A stretch of 64,000 nt of DNA from DATCJY01 sp036562565 (GTDB taxonomy: Bacteria; Bacteroidota; Bacteroidia; Flavobacteriales_D; Sanyastnellaceae), in assembly GCA_036562565.1 (NCBI GenBank), contig DATCJY010000066.1:1-64000 (forward strand), read 5' to 3'. The notes under the pieces were generated by a model. It was not told the origin of the DNA. It was given only the letters and a program-made list of their open reading frames with translations, and searched no databases. Positions within the stretch are counted from its first letter, which is position 1; each line of letters begins with the position of its first letter. The position numbers and the translations under genes are program-made. Positions 1 through 9,086 of the stretch are shown here, piece by piece.

Positions 1-149
1 CGCACTTTGAGAAGGTCTCCGGGCTTCACTTCTCGACTGGCTTTTACCTGCTCACCATTCACCCACACTTTGTTCAACTTCACTTGTTGAGCTGCCAATG
101 AGCGGGTCTTGAACACGCGGATGCACCAGAGGTATTTATCAATACGCAT
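1..149 (-). CDS. S4-domain RNA-binding protein (Hsp15-like), partial
   Basis: Only the first 50 or so codons are inside the window; the gene runs off the left edge. The reverse complement starts ATG at 149 and reads MRIDKYLWCIRVFKTRSLAA, then a segment with KLNKVWVNGEQVK and KPGDLLKV. This is the classic S4 fold opening (RIDKYLW...R...K.R..A) found in Hsp15 and related proteins, which bind RNA and act on stalled 50S subunits carrying peptidyl-tRNA. Hsp15 is a small (about 130 aa) cytoplasmic protein. Other S4 proteins, such as pseudouridine synthases, start differently. The family call is firm, but the exact role is inferred because the C-terminus is not visible. Confidence 0.8.
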   Translation of the reverse strand, partial: MRIDKYLWCIRVFKTRSLAAQQVKLNKVWVNGEQVKASREVKPGDLLKV

Positions 150-223
150 AGACTACAATATGGTCGACAAATTTCGCAAACATCCAGGCTTAGCAAAAGT
201 GTTAGCCAACGTCCCTTCTCCCA

Positions 224-664
224 CTACTTATCATTATCCGATTTAATGTCCTGCTCTAGCAATCGGGCCAACGATGCTTTCATCGCAGCCACTTGTTCAG
301 GTGTATGGCCGGTCCACTTGCATACTTCGCCCACTACGCGAAAAGGCTCACGTGAACGATAAGACATCGTAGGATTGCCGGGAAATTTTTTATCCGTTAA
401 GTCGGGATCATTTTCAATTGGACCGGTAGGTTCAACCAGATAAATCCGCTCGCGCCCCTCTCCTGCAGCTAATTCCGCACCCCAAATAGCGGCATCCAGC
501 GTAGAGGTTAAGAAAATATACTTCGATGATGAAGACTTATCGTAATTAGACGAATAGCCCACTGTGATTAAATCACCGAGTTTCAAATCGGCCTTTGTTC
601 CATGAAAATACGTTTGGGCAAAAACGGTAGGGCGGCCTTTAGCATCATGTTTTGATTCACTCAT
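224..664 (-). CDS. arr: NAD+-rifampin ADP-ribosyltransferase (Arr)
   Basis: This 146-residue cytoplasmic enzyme is a clear member of the Arr family, which inactivates rifamycins by transferring ADP-ribose from NAD+ to the ansa-chain hydroxyl. Visible family landmarks, in order, are YFHGTKADL (His21), a conserved Tyr near residue 49, WGAELA, IYLVEPTGP, and the signature DKKFPGNPT...SYRSREP followed by RVVGEV. His, Tyr and an Asp (about D86 here) are the catalytic set known for Arr. The length matches the family (about 140 aa). It stands alone between a partial S4 gene and pdhB, with no integron or transposon traces, so it looks chromosomal rather than a mobile cassette. The start is the only ATG that fits. 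Function is inferred from family; resistance was not tested. Confidence 0.92.
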   Translation of the reverse strand: MSESKHDAKGRPTVFAQTYFHGTKADLKLGDLITVGYSSNYDKSSSSKYIFLTSTLDAAIWGAELAAGEGRERIYLVEPTGPIENDPDLTDKKFPGNPTMSYRSREPFRVVGEVCKWTGHTPEQVAAMKASLARLLEQDIKSDNDK

Positions 665-774
665 GGCTCGTTAAGAAATTGAATTGTAACATGCATTCTG
701 CGCAAAGAACTAAAAAAGCTCCAAATACAACACACGAATGTTTTGCAGAAGGTAATACACCCAGCTGGCAACAA

Positions 775-813
775 CTAAAAAAAGGACACACCTCTCAAGG
801 CATGTCCTTTTTC
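775..813 (-). terminator. Intrinsic terminator after pdhB
   Basis: AAAAAGGACA pairs with TGTCCTTTTT around a roughly 14-nt loop. On the minus strand the stem ends in a U-rich run just downstream of the pdhB stop codon. The A-run on the left flank and T-run on the right could make it work in both directions. Confidence 0.65.
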
Positions 814-832
814 ATATTCTCTTCAAGTTGAA

Positions 833-1810
833 TTATCTGTACAATACTTCCTTCGTTGTTTTCACTACGTCAGCCACTTGTGGAAGTGCAGCTTCAATCA
901 ATGTTGTAGCAAAAGCGAATGGAGTATCCGATTGGGTCAATCTGCGGATGGGGGCATCGAGATAATCGAACGCATGGCGTTGCACGCGATACGCAATTTC
1001 AGAAGAAATACTTGCCACCGGCCAGCTCTCCTCAAGGATGATAAGACGGTTGGTCTTTTTCACCGATTGGATAATGGTATCGATGTCCAACGGACGAATG
1101 GTGCGCAGGTCAATGATTTCAGCGCTGATGCCTTCTTTTTCCAACTCTGCGGCAGCGGCTAGCGCAGTTTTCATGATTTTACCAAAAGAAACTATCGTAA
1201 CATCGTTACCTTCACGCTTCACATCTGCCACTCCGATGGGTATGATGTACTCACCTTCCGGAACTAGTCCTTTGTCTCCATACATCTTTTCACTTTCCAT
1301 GAAAACAACAGGGTCGTTGTCACGGATAGCTGCTTTCAAAAGACCTTTCGCATCGTATGGGTTGGATGGGGTGATTACTTTCAATCCGGGAACGTGTGCA
1401 TAAAAAGCTTCAAAGCTTTGTGAGTGTGTCGCGGCAAGCTGTCCGGCTTGACCATTAGGACCGCGGAACACGATTGGCACATTGAACTGACCTCCACTCA
1501 TCTGCAGCATTTTCGCAGCGGAGTTGATGATTTGGTCAGCGGCCAAAATCGCGAAGTTCCAAGTCATAAATTCTACAATCGGACGAAGACCGTTCATAGC
1601 AGCCCCCACTGCAATTCCGGCAAAACCAAGCTCTGCAATCGGTGTGTCAATGACACGTTTGGGTCCGAACTCGTCCAGCATTCCTTTGGATGCTTTGTAA
1701 GCACCATTGTATTCAGCTACTTCCTCGCCCAACAAGAATACGCGCTCATCTCTGCGCATTTCCTCTGACATGGCTTCGCAAATAGCCTCTCTAAATTGAA
1801 TTTCTCTCAT
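833..1810 (-). CDS. pdhB: Pyruvate dehydrogenase E1 component, beta subunit
   Basis: This 325-residue protein is the beta subunit of the thiamine-diphosphate-dependent E1 of pyruvate dehydrogenase, which with E1-alpha decarboxylates pyruvate and hands acetyl to the E2 lipoyl domain. It starts MREIQFREAICEAMSEEM, a standard E1-beta opening. It carries the transketolase pyrimidine-binding domain (LLGEEVAEYNGAYKASKG; DTPIAELGFAGIAVGAAMNG; PIVEFMTWNF) and the C-terminal transketolase domain (VSFGKIMKTAL; DLRTIRPLD; LEESWP). The size is typical. No E1-alpha or E2 gene is adjacent, so the complex genes are dispersed, which is common in this phylum. It is divergent from the epimerase gene at 1986. 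A branched-chain 2-oxoacid E1-beta is possible but less likely. Confidence 0.93.
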   Translation of the reverse strand: MREIQFREAICEAMSEEMRRDERVFLLGEEVAEYNGAYKASKGMLDEFGPKRVIDTPIAELGFAGIAVGAAMNGLRPIVEFMTWNFAILAADQIINSAAKMLQMSGGQFNVPIVFRGPNGQAGQLAATHSQSFEAFYAHVPGLKVITPSNPYDAKGLLKAAIRDNDPVVFMESEKMYGDKGLVPEGEYIIPIGVADVKREGNDVTIVSFGKIMKTALAAAAELEKEGISAEIIDLRTIRPLDIDTIIQSVKKTNRLIILEESWPVASISSEIAYRVQRHAFDYLDAPIRRLTQSDTPFAFATTLIEAALPQVADVVKTTKEVLYR

Positions 1811-1985
1811 GTTCTTAAAAGTTCTTTCTCAGGTCAGTAACATCTATACTTACGGATGCACTCCCTATTTGAAAGCCGCGAATTTAATATGGATTCGCTC
1901 CAAAAAGCGTACATCACCGCGCGGTATTCAAAAGTTTCACTTTTCACGTTTCCGAATGCGTGGTGCACGGGTTACCTTGGTCAGC

Positions 1986-2960
1986 ATGACCATCCAATTT
2001 GAGTTCAGACCGGTACAACTGCATTTTCGATTTCCGTTCAAGATTGCTCATGGTATGCGCACCTATACCGATAGTGTACTTGTAAAAGCAACTGCCGGCA
2101 ACTACAGCGCCCTAGGCGAAGCTACTCTTCCACCTTATTTACAGGATACCGTGCAAAGTGTAATGGAGTTTATCAAACTTCCGTTCTTCTCCTCCATCTC
2201 GTTGGACATGCATCCTCAGGAGGTGTTTGATGAAATGGACAAGTTGGCAATCGGTAATATGCCAGCCAAAGCAGCGGTGGATATGGCAATTTGGAGCTTG
2301 TACGCTCAGCATAAGGGAATCAGTTTGAAAGAAGCGCTCGATGTCCATGTTGACACATCTGTTCCGCATTCCTATACAATCGGTATCTGTACGAAGGATG
2401 AGATGCAAGAGCGCATCAGCTTTGGTGAAGAACAGGGCTTTACATTTTTCAAATTGAAGTTGGATGGCACCCTTGACATGGAAATTCTCCATAATTACGC
2501 CTCCCTTTGCTCGCATGCATTCGCGGTTGATGCCAATCAGGCATGGACAACATTGAGCGAAAGTGAAATTATGCAACGTGTCCGTCAACTGGAAGAGATG
2601 AGGTGCGTACTGCTCGAACAACCGTTTGACAAATATGACTTGGACCGTTCCTGTTGGTTGAGACACCACACCTCACTTCCTATAATTGCTGACGAAGCGT
2701 GTCAGCGATTGAAGGACGTTACTGACCTCAAAGACTGTTTTGATGGCATCAACATCAAGCTCCAAAAATGTGGCGGGCTAACGGAAGCCAAACGAATGAT
2801 AGAAGCTGCTCGCTCGATCAATATGAAAGTGCTGATTGGTTGTATGAGCGAATCCTCCATAGGTTGCCTTGCAGGCGAAGCGCTTGCTCCACTGTGCGAT
2901 TGGGCTGACCTAGATGGAAGGTTTTTAATTCTAAATGATGCTTTATCTACAATGAAATAA
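1986..2960 (+). CDS. Dipeptide (L-Ala-D/L-Glu-type) epimerase, enolase superfamily
   Basis: This is a 324-residue member of the mandelate racemase/muconate lactonizing branch of the enolase superfamily. These enzymes abstract an alpha proton with Mg2+ help, and the dipeptide epimerases recycle murein peptides. The capping domain comes first, then a TIM barrel with the catalytic KxK (FFKLKLDG), Mg ligands in VDANQAW, LEQPF and ADEAC, the second Lys in INIKLQKCGG, and the C-terminal GCMSESSIG. I chose the ATG at 1986 (MTIQFEFRPVQL) because homologues begin there; the open frame extends back to 1809 but that part has no family character and lies in the divergent promoter region of pdhB. Substrate specificity is inferred. 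Confidence 0.85.
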   Translation: MTIQFEFRPVQLHFRFPFKIAHGMRTYTDSVLVKATAGNYSALGEATLPPYLQDTVQSVMEFIKLPFFSSISLDMHPQEVFDEMDKLAIGNMPAKAAVDMAIWSLYAQHKGISLKEALDVHVDTSVPHSYTIGICTKDEMQERISFGEEQGFTFFKLKLDGTLDMEILHNYASLCSHAFAVDANQAWTTLSESEIMQRVRQLEEMRCVLLEQPFDKYDLDRSCWLRHHTSLPIIADEACQRLKDVTDLKDCFDGINIKLQKCGGLTEAKRMIEAARSINMKVLIGCMSESSIGCLAGEALAPLCDWADLDGRFLILNDALSTMK

Positions 2961-2991
2961 GAGCCTGAATCCGTGCGCCCTTTTGTCCCCA

Positions 2992-3942
2992 TTAAATTCT
3001 CTTAGCAACCTTGTAGGTATTGCGATGAGGTGCACTACGCGAAATAAGCTCACCAAGGAACCCGGCTAGGAATAATTGCGTTCCGATAATCATAGCAGCA
3101 AGTGCGATATAAAACACAGCTTGATCCGAAATCAATGGAGCCGGAGTGCGCCATACATAGAGATGAAGGAGTTTATTCGCACCAAGATAAACTGCAGAGA
3201 TAAATCCAACGGCAAACATCAACCCTCCAATGGTTCCGAAGATGTGCATCGGACTTTTGCCAAACTTGGAGATGAACATAATGGTGAGCAAATCCAATGG
3301 TCCGCGAATAAAACGGGACAATCCGAACTTGGTATGACCGTATTTGCGCGGGCGATGCTCCACCACTTTCTCACCAATTTTTCTGAAACCTTCGCGATGC
3401 GCAATCACCGGTATATAGCGGTGCATTTCACCAAAGATTTCGATGTTCTTCACGACTTCTTTCTTGTATGCCTTGAGACCGCAATTGAAATCGTGTAGAT
3501 AGATGCCACTCATTCTGCGCGTGGCCCAGTTGTAGAGTTTTGTAGGGATAGTCTTGGAGAGTGGATCATAGCGTTTCTTCTTCCATCCACTCACCAAGTC
3601 ATAGTTCTCTTCTCTGATCATTTTTATCAGCGCAGGTATCTCATCGGGCGAGTCTTGCAGGTCGGCATCCATGGTTATTACCACATCGCCTTGTGCTGCC
3701 TCAAAACCTACATGCAATCCTGCACTCTTGCCGTAGTTACGCAAGAATTTTATTCCGTGAACATTATTATCCGACTTTTGCAGACGCTCAATCACTTCCC
3801 ACGAACCATCTCGTGAACCATCATCCACAAAAATGATCTCATAGCTCAGGTTGTTTTTTTGACAAACAGATTGAATCCAGGCGTGAAGTTCGCCCAACGA
3901 TTCAGCTTCGTTATAAAGGGGAATTACAATTGAAACGTCCAT
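2992..3942 (-). CDS. Family 2 glycosyltransferase, polyprenyl-phosphate type (GtrB/DPM1-like)
   Basis: This 316-residue inner-membrane enzyme has an N-terminal GT-A domain followed by two C-terminal membrane helices (about residues 225-260 and 275-305). Key motifs are VVIPLYNEAESL, the nucleotide-binding VDDGSRDGS, the metal-binding MDADLQDSPDEI and NYGKSAGLHVG. This layout is that of GtrB/ArnC-like enzymes, which load a sugar from a nucleotide donor onto undecaprenyl phosphate for lipid A, O-antigen or glycan decoration. It sits 18 nt downstream of the DUF4199 gene on the same strand, so the two may be cotranscribed; this DUF4199-GT2 pairing suggests a membrane function. The sugar is unknown. 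Confidence 0.88.
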   Translation of the reverse strand: MDVSIVIPLYNEAESLGELHAWIQSVCQKNNLSYEIIFVDDGSRDGSWEVIERLQKSDNNVHGIKFLRNYGKSAGLHVGFEAAQGDVVITMDADLQDSPDEIPALIKMIREENYDLVSGWKKKRYDPLSKTIPTKLYNWATRRMSGIYLHDFNCGLKAYKKEVVKNIEIFGEMHRYIPVIAHREGFRKIGEKVVEHRPRKYGHTKFGLSRFIRGPLDLLTIMFISKFGKSPMHIFGTIGGLMFAVGFISAVYLGANKLLHLYVWRTPAPLISDQAVFYIALAAMIIGTQLFLAGFLGELISRSAPHRNTYKVAKRI

Positions 3943-3960
3943 ACAAATACGAGCGCGATA

Positions 3961-4494
3961 TTAATCACGCTTGAAGATTGCTGAGAAGATTAATCCTAAA
4001 ATGAGGTAAAAAATTACACTGCCAATCATTCCGAAGAACACAATCATTCCCGGTGTCATGATTTTATTGGTGATTTCAAGACTTTGTCTGATTTGCTCTT
4101 CACTCAACCCTTGGTTTTCCATGTTAATGATTGCCTGATCCTGAATCTGCTCCATATAACCTGGAGCAATAGCAGTCATAAAGATGTACATAACAACACC
4201 GGTAATGATGCTGGAGAACAAGCCTACTAGCACTGAAAGACCTACGCCTTGTCCTAAACGCAAAAAGCCTCCGTTCTTTTTGTCTCTGAAATCTTTAATC
4301 ATCCAGATCATAAGACCGATGGTAGCTGCCCAACCTACGAGCCTCCATGTCCAGCTCTCCTGAGGAATATTGGCATAATATCCTATGAGGAATAAAGCAA
4401 TAGCTACCAGCGCAAAAACAATGGCATATCGTATTGCGGGTTGAACGAGTGGGGTGTTTGGATTCTTACCAAAATTGTTGTCTAAAGTTTCCAT
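3961..4494 (-). CDS. DUF4199 membrane protein
   Basis: This 177-residue protein has four hydrophobic segments (about residues 22-44, 52-68, 82-110 and 150-172), ends in a positively charged tail (FKRD), and has no signal peptide. The pattern fits the DUF4199 family common in Bacteroidota, whose function is unknown. A polar loop rich in Glu and Gln (about residues 115-145) separates the third and fourth helices. It lies just upstream of the polyprenyl-phosphate glycosyltransferase on the same strand. The recognition is by topology and general sequence feel, so the family label is moderately sure and no biochemical role can be assigned. Confidence 0.7.
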   Translation of the reverse strand: METLDNNFGKNPNTPLVQPAIRYAIVFALVAIALFLIGYYANIPQESWTWRLVGWAATIGLMIWMIKDFRDKKNGGFLRLGQGVGLSVLVGLFSSIITGVVMYIFMTAIAPGYMEQIQDQAIINMENQGLSEEQIRQSLEITNKIMTPGMIVFFGMIGSVIFYLILGLIFSAIFKRD

Positions 4495-4617
4495 AGTGAT
4501 AATGTAATTTTAGTGTTAATGCTGGTAAATGTATGAATATCAACTCCGCGACAATTTAATTTCACTTGATGTTTATTAATACTTGTTTTTTTAAAACTAG
4601 GTATTACTTTCGCGCCC

Positions 4618-4722
4618 CGAAGGGCAAGTCTTTTACGATCAGCTCCTGTCCAATCCTCCAGGGCCGGAAGGCAGCAAAGGCAGACGGTTGTAGCGGTGCG
4701 ATAAAAGTAGCTTGCTCTTCTT
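4618..4722 (+). ncRNA. ffs: Small bacterial SRP RNA (4.5S type)
   Basis: The conserved SRP domain IV is present: TCCTCCAGGGCCGGAAGG followed by CAGCAAAGGCAG, giving the asymmetric loop and GGAA-type tetraloop that bind Ffh. The flanks GCAAGTCTTTTACG (from 4624) and ATAAAAGTAGCTTGC (to 4715) pair to close one long hairpin, and a T-rich run (4716-4730) follows as a terminator. There is no Alu domain, as expected for the short bacterial form. It acts in co-translational targeting with Ffh and FtsY. Ends are estimated to within a few bases. Confidence 0.92.
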
Positions 4723-4830
4723 TTTTTGCTCCAAATTAGAATGAGCAATACATAGTAAGTCCGAAAGCACTTTCGCGCCTCATCTCACTTCATCACTTTA
4801 ATGTATTGGTAAACCTTGGTGGAGTTGCCA

Positions 4831-6015
4831 CTATTCCACTTCCAAAACAAGACCTTTGAGGTATTCTCCCTCAGGATGATAAATACTCACCGGGTGATCT
4901 GCTGGCTGATGCAATTGATGCAGTATTCGCACTTTCCTTCCCGCCTGAATGGATGCTGCCATCACGGAGTCATGGAACAATTTCTTATCCACTACTTGAG
5001 AACATGAAAACGTAAAGATGATTCCTCCGGGTTTGATTTGCTTGATGGCTGCTTCATTGATGCGTATATACCCATGAACGGCTTTGTGCCTTGCGCTGAG
5101 ATGTTTGGCAAAAGCCGGTGGGTCCAATACTATTACATCATAGTCTTCTTGCAGGTTCTTGAGGTATTCCACAGCGTCCGCTTTAATCGTAGCATGACGC
5201 GTTGAATCAAATCCGTTGAGCACCGCATTCTCTTCTGCCAGCTCCAAAGCTTTTTGACTGCTATCCAAACTATGCGCCAACAATGCTCCGTGCTTCAGTG
5301 CTGAAATAGAGAATCCTCCTGTATAACAAAATGTATTGAGTACCTTCTTGCCAACAGAGAACTCTCCCAAGAGTCTTCTGTTTTCGCGTTGGTCAATAAA
5401 GAAGCCCGTCTTTTGGCCTTCTATCCAATCGATGTTGTATTTGCTTCCATATTCTAGACACACTTTCTCACCGCCTTCTCCATAGAGGTATTGATTGGTG
5501 GACGGTGTATTAGAGCCTTTATTGATTTTCTCATTGCTTTTGTCATAAACAGCCGTGAGCTTGCCTCTATAAATTTGTACAAGTGCATCAGCAAGCGTTT
5601 CGCGCAATGCAAACATTCCTGTGCTGTGGGCTTGTATAACCGCTACCGTCCCATAGATATCAATAATCAAACCCGGTAAACCATCGCCTTCCGCATGTAC
5701 GAGACGATATATAGTGGTATGTTCGTTATGCACCAGTCCAAGGCGTTCGCGCAATTTGAACGCAGCTTGCAACTTTTCTTTCCAAAAGTCTGCACTTCCA
5801 TCAAAAGGCTTAAACGTAAAGATGCGCACAGCAATCGAGCCATTTGCATAATGCCCCGTTCCTAGGTAATTGCCTTGGCTGTCTACCACTTGCACCATAT
5901 CACCCTCTTGAGCTGTTCCCTTCATGCCTTTGATAGCTCCTGAGAATACCCATGGATGAAAACGTTTCAAGGATTGTTCTTTACCGGGTTTGAGAATGAT
6001 TTGTGTAAGCACCAT
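4831..6015 (-). CDS. Class I rRNA methyltransferase, RlmI-like (PUA + SAM domains)
   Basis: This protein of about 394 residues has an N-terminal PUA RNA-binding domain (LKPGKEQSL...FHPWVFSGAIK, then GDMVQVVDSQGNYLGTG), an EEHEE-like middle (GLPGLIIDIYG) and a C-terminal Rossmann methyltransferase. Motif I is seen in VLNTFCYTGGFSISAL and motif IV in VIVLDPPAFAKH. This order is that of RlmI, which makes m5C1962 in 23S rRNA. I prefer the ATG at 6015 (MVLTQIILKPGKEQ) because family members start there; an in-frame ATG at 6060 would add 15 residues without family character. The gene lies directly behind recQ (stop at 6064) and is probably cotranscribed with it. The target base is inferred. Confidence 0.88.
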   Translation of the reverse strand: MVLTQIILKPGKEQSLKRFHPWVFSGAIKGMKGTAQEGDMVQVVDSQGNYLGTGHYANGSIAVRIFTFKPFDGSADFWKEKLQAAFKLRERLGLVHNEHTTIYRLVHAEGDGLPGLIIDIYGTVAVIQAHSTGMFALRETLADALVQIYRGKLTAVYDKSNEKINKGSNTPSTNQYLYGEGGEKVCLEYGSKYNIDWIEGQKTGFFIDQRENRRLLGEFSVGKKVLNTFCYTGGFSISALKHGALLAHSLDSSQKALELAEENAVLNGFDSTRHATIKADAVEYLKNLQEDYDVIVLDPPAFAKHLSARHKAVHGYIRINEAAIKQIKPGGIIFTFSCSQVVDKKLFHDSVMAASIQAGRKVRILHQLHQPADHPVSIYHPEGEYLKGLVLEVE

Positions 6016-6063
6016 ATAAAAATTGCTGTTGCCAGAAAATGAAGCGGCAAAACTAGGCATGTT

Positions 6064-7986
6064 TTACTCCATCCCCGGCAATACGATTTCCAATTTGTTA
6101 TTGAGAACAAGCTCCTCGTTGTTGAGCTTCCATCGGATGAGTTCAATCAAAGCATCTTTTGGAAAAGATGGAATTTGCTCCATGAGCTGTTCAGCGGTAT
6201 AGGCTCCTTTCATCACTATATCCATGATTGCCTGATTCATCTTTTCATAATCCTGAGGAGGAATGCCGTGCTTGTTGCTTTCTCGGCACACATCGCATTG
6301 ATTGCACGGCTGTGTACCGCGCTCACCAAAGTATTCTAGCAATTGAATGCTGCGGCATTGTTTCTTTTGGAGGTAACGAACAATGGAATGCAAGCGATCC
6401 AGTTCTACTTTCTTGCGGTGCTCATACACTTCATCGGGGAAGATGAGATTGCGCTCATCCATCCTTCCGGTAAGCAATGTGAGCTTGGGCTGATCGCTTT
6501 GCGGCTGATAATCCACTATACCGTGTTTCTGCAAAAGCGTAAGCTTCTCCACCACTTGCTTTACTGTTAACTTGGAAGCACGCGCCAAATCATCTTCCCT
6601 GATATTGGTGTATTGCTCGAATAGGCCGCCATACATTCTGAGAATGGACTTGATAAACCCATCCATGACAGGATTGGCCACTTGATAGCTATAAAGTTGT
6701 TGGCGTGTCACCTCAATGTAAAGACGCGATGGAACAAAGGCCGTATCACTCAATGTCAGATAACCTGAACGTTCCAAAATTTGCAATGCATACATCGTCT
6801 CGGCATAAGGCAGTTCGAACTTGTTGGTGAATTCATTCATGTTGAATGCATTCGCAGTATCCTTGCCCGCCCCGGGTGCATATTGCAAGTAATTCGCAAG
6901 GCATTTATACACTTTGCGGATAAACTCTTTCTCCGGAAACTTTTGTTCTACTTGCTTTTGCAGATTATCTATATCGTTATCAAAATAGATAAGCACGGCA
7001 TATGCTTTTTGCCCGTCACGCCCGGCTCTACCGGCTTCTTGAAAATATCCCTCAAGTGTTGGTGGAACATCGATGTGTAATACAAATCGCACATCAGGCT
7101 TGTCAATTCCCATCCCGAATGCATTGGTTGCACACATCACACGCACCTCATTGCGCATCCACCGTTTGAAGGCGTAGTCGCGTTCCTGTGTGCTCATTCC
7201 CGCATGATAGGAATCGGCTTTGATGCCGTTGCTATTTAATAATGCTGCCCACTCTTTTGTTCGCAATCGTGTGCCGCAATAAATGATGGCACTACCGGGC
7301 ATCTTGCGAAAGATCTCCAGCACCTTCGTTTCTTTGCTTTCCGTTCTGAGGACGTTATAAGACAGATTAGGACGCGCAAAGCTTGTACCTATCACATTCG
7401 GTTGAGGAAATTGAAGTCGGTTCTGAATATCAGCTACCACAGCAGGAGTAGCACTGGCCGTCAAAGCCAAAATGGGCACTTGGGGCTTCAATTGGCGCAC
7501 ATCTGCTATCTGCAAATAACTTGGTCTGAAATCATAGCCCCACTGCGAGATACAGTGTGCTTCATCCACTGCAAGCATGCACACCTTCATCTTTTTGAAA
7601 CGCTCCAGAAACATTTCATTGCGCAAACGCTCCGGAGACACATAGAGAAACTTGACTTGACCATACACACAATTATCAAGTACTCTATCCATCTCGCGGT
7701 GTTGCATGGCTGATGTTACAGCATAAGCTTCAATACCGCGTTTTTTCAGGTTGTTCACTTGGTCATACATAAGTGCCATGAGTGGTGAGACCACCACACA
7801 CAATCCCTCCATCATCAGAGCTGGCACCTGGAAGCAAATAGACTTACCGCCACCGGTGGGTAACAGCGCCAATGTATCTTTTCCGGATACAACGGACTGG
7901 ATGATTTCCTCCTGCTTGGGACGAAACCGATCATATCCCCAATAACGCTTTAATATGTCATGTGCTGTATTCACCTGAAGGGGCAT
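6064..7986 (-). CDS. recQ: ATP-dependent DNA helicase RecQ, without HRDC domain
   Basis: This 640-residue 3'-5' DNA helicase acts in recombination repair and replication-fork restart. Visible in order are the upstream Q motif region (YWGYDRFRPKQEEII), Walker A (LLPTGGGKSICF), the DEAH box with the aromatic-rich loop (AVDEAHCISQWGYDFRPSY), motif III (LALTASAT), motif V-VI (NAFGMGIDKPDVRFVLH, QEAGRAGRDG), and the RecQ-C-terminal zinc site (Cys pair in QPCNQCDVC plus an upstream Cys in KKQCRSIQLLEYFG). A winged helix precedes the end. The C-terminus is short and shows no recognisable HRDC domain, as in shorter Bacteroidota RecQ paralogues. Phyla members often carry more than one recQ, so this may not be the only copy. 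Confidence 0.95.
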   Translation of the reverse strand: MPLQVNTAHDILKRYWGYDRFRPKQEEIIQSVVSGKDTLALLPTGGGKSICFQVPALMMEGLCVVVSPLMALMYDQVNNLKKRGIEAYAVTSAMQHREMDRVLDNCVYGQVKFLYVSPERLRNEMFLERFKKMKVCMLAVDEAHCISQWGYDFRPSYLQIADVRQLKPQVPILALTASATPAVVADIQNRLQFPQPNVIGTSFARPNLSYNVLRTESKETKVLEIFRKMPGSAIIYCGTRLRTKEWAALLNSNGIKADSYHAGMSTQERDYAFKRWMRNEVRVMCATNAFGMGIDKPDVRFVLHIDVPPTLEGYFQEAGRAGRDGQKAYAVLIYFDNDIDNLQKQVEQKFPEKEFIRKVYKCLANYLQYAPGAGKDTANAFNMNEFTNKFELPYAETMYALQILERSGYLTLSDTAFVPSRLYIEVTRQQLYSYQVANPVMDGFIKSILRMYGGLFEQYTNIREDDLARASKLTVKQVVEKLTLLQKHGIVDYQPQSDQPKLTLLTGRMDERNLIFPDEVYEHRKKVELDRLHSIVRYLQKKQCRSIQLLEYFGERGTQPCNQCDVCRESNKHGIPPQDYEKMNQAIMDIVMKGAYTAEQLMEQIPSFPKDALIELIRWKLNNEELVLNNKLEIVLPGME

Positions 7987-8030
7987 ATTGGATGAAGTCC
8001 GAAACTACGAAGCAATGACCAAATAACAGC

Positions 8031-8918
8031 TCACTCAAGATAGCCGAAGTTGCGCAATTTGCGCGGATCGTTGCGCCAGTTCTCATCTACCTTCACAAAG
8101 GTTTGCAAGAAAACCTTTTTACCCACAAAGGCTTCGATGTCTTTGCGCGCTTGTGTTCCCACACGCTTGAGCGCACTGCCACCGTGACCAATGATGATAC
8201 GCTTCTGCGATTCGCGCTCCGTGAAAATGATGGCACTAATACGCACAAGTTCATCCTCTTCTTTGTAGGACTCAATAGCGACTTCACACGAATAAGGAAT
8301 TTCCTTATCATAATTCATGAGTAATTTCTCACGAATGATTTCGCCAACAAAGAAGCGCATGGAGCGGTCGCTCACTTCGTCCTTTGGGAAATAAGGTGGA
8401 TTGACCGGCAATATTTTGATGATTTGGTCCAGCAATTCGCGTGTGTGAATTTTTTCAAGTGCCGATACTGGGAAGACCTTCGCATCAGGCAATTCTTTTG
8501 TCCATAACTCAAATAACTCGTTGACACCTTCATTGCCTACCAAATCATATTTGTTGAGCACCACAAAAACCGGAATTTTTGTTTTCTTAATTTTCTCTAA
8601 TGTCGGTGCATGAAAAGGCGTTTTATCTGATGAATCAATTACCAAAAGGATAAGGTCCGCATCCGTAAGAGCGGTTCCCACAAACTTCATCATCCCCTCC
8701 TGCAGTTTGTATTTGGGATCGATGACTCCCGGTGTATCACTATAAACAACCTGATAATCATCACCATTGAGAATTCCCATGATGCGATGACGCGTTGTCT
8801 GCACTTTGGGAGAAACGATACTCAGCTTCTCTCCCATCAGGGCATTCATAAGTGTTGATTTTCCTGCATTTGGATTGCCTATGATGTTTACAAAACCCGC
8901 TTTATGTGTAGTATCCAC
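8031..8918 (-). CDS. era: GTPase Era (16S rRNA-binding, ribosome assembly)
   Basis: This 295-residue protein has an N-terminal TRAFAC GTPase domain with G1 GNPNAGKST, G2 (QTTRHRIMG), G3 YSDTPGV and G4 LNKYDLV. It is followed by a KH domain (IIIGHGGSALKRVGTQARKDIEAFVGKKVFL). Era binds the 3' end of 16S rRNA during 30S maturation. I chose the GTG at 8918 (VDTTHKAGFVNIIG): homologues begin with the HKAGFVNI segment, and the open frame that extends back to an ATG at 9044 would run through the tRNA promoter and into the tRNA gene on the other strand. No ATG is available close to the GTP-binding loop. The size fits the family. Confidence 0.93.
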   Translation of the reverse strand: MDTTHKAGFVNIIGNPNAGKSTLMNALMGEKLSIVSPKVQTTRHRIMGILNGDDYQVVYSDTPGVIDPKYKLQEGMMKFVGTALTDADLILLVIDSSDKTPFHAPTLEKIKKTKIPVFVVLNKYDLVGNEGVNELFELWTKELPDAKVFPVSALEKIHTRELLDQIIKILPVNPPYFPKDEVSDRSMRFFVGEIIREKLLMNYDKEIPYSCEVAIESYKEEDELVRISAIIFTERESQKRIIIGHGGSALKRVGTQARKDIEAFVGKKVFLQTFVKVDENWRNDPRKLRNFGYLE

Positions 8919-8940
8919 GTAATTGTTTATAATTTTAGAG

Positions 8941-8970
8941 TTGACAAGGCACAAAAGTAGTGTATATTTG
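8941..8970 (+). promoter_or_regulatory. Bacteroidota-type promoter of the initiator tRNA
   Basis: TTG at 8941-8943, a 19-nt spacer, and TATATTTG at 8963-8970 match the Bacteroidota -33 TTG / -7 TAnnTTTG consensus exactly. The predicted start of transcription is near 8977, about 25 nt upstream of the tRNA 5' end. Confidence 0.85.
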
Positions 8971-9001
8971 CACCCCCAATTCGGGAAACATACTTTGATA
9001 G

Positions 9002-9077
<76 letters not shown>

Positions 9078-9086
9078 AGAAAAAAG

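Noticed and set aside
4482..4748. Open frame of 88 codons on the minus strand
   Set aside because: It covers the SRP RNA gene and the start of the DUF4199 gene, and its sequence has no protein character.
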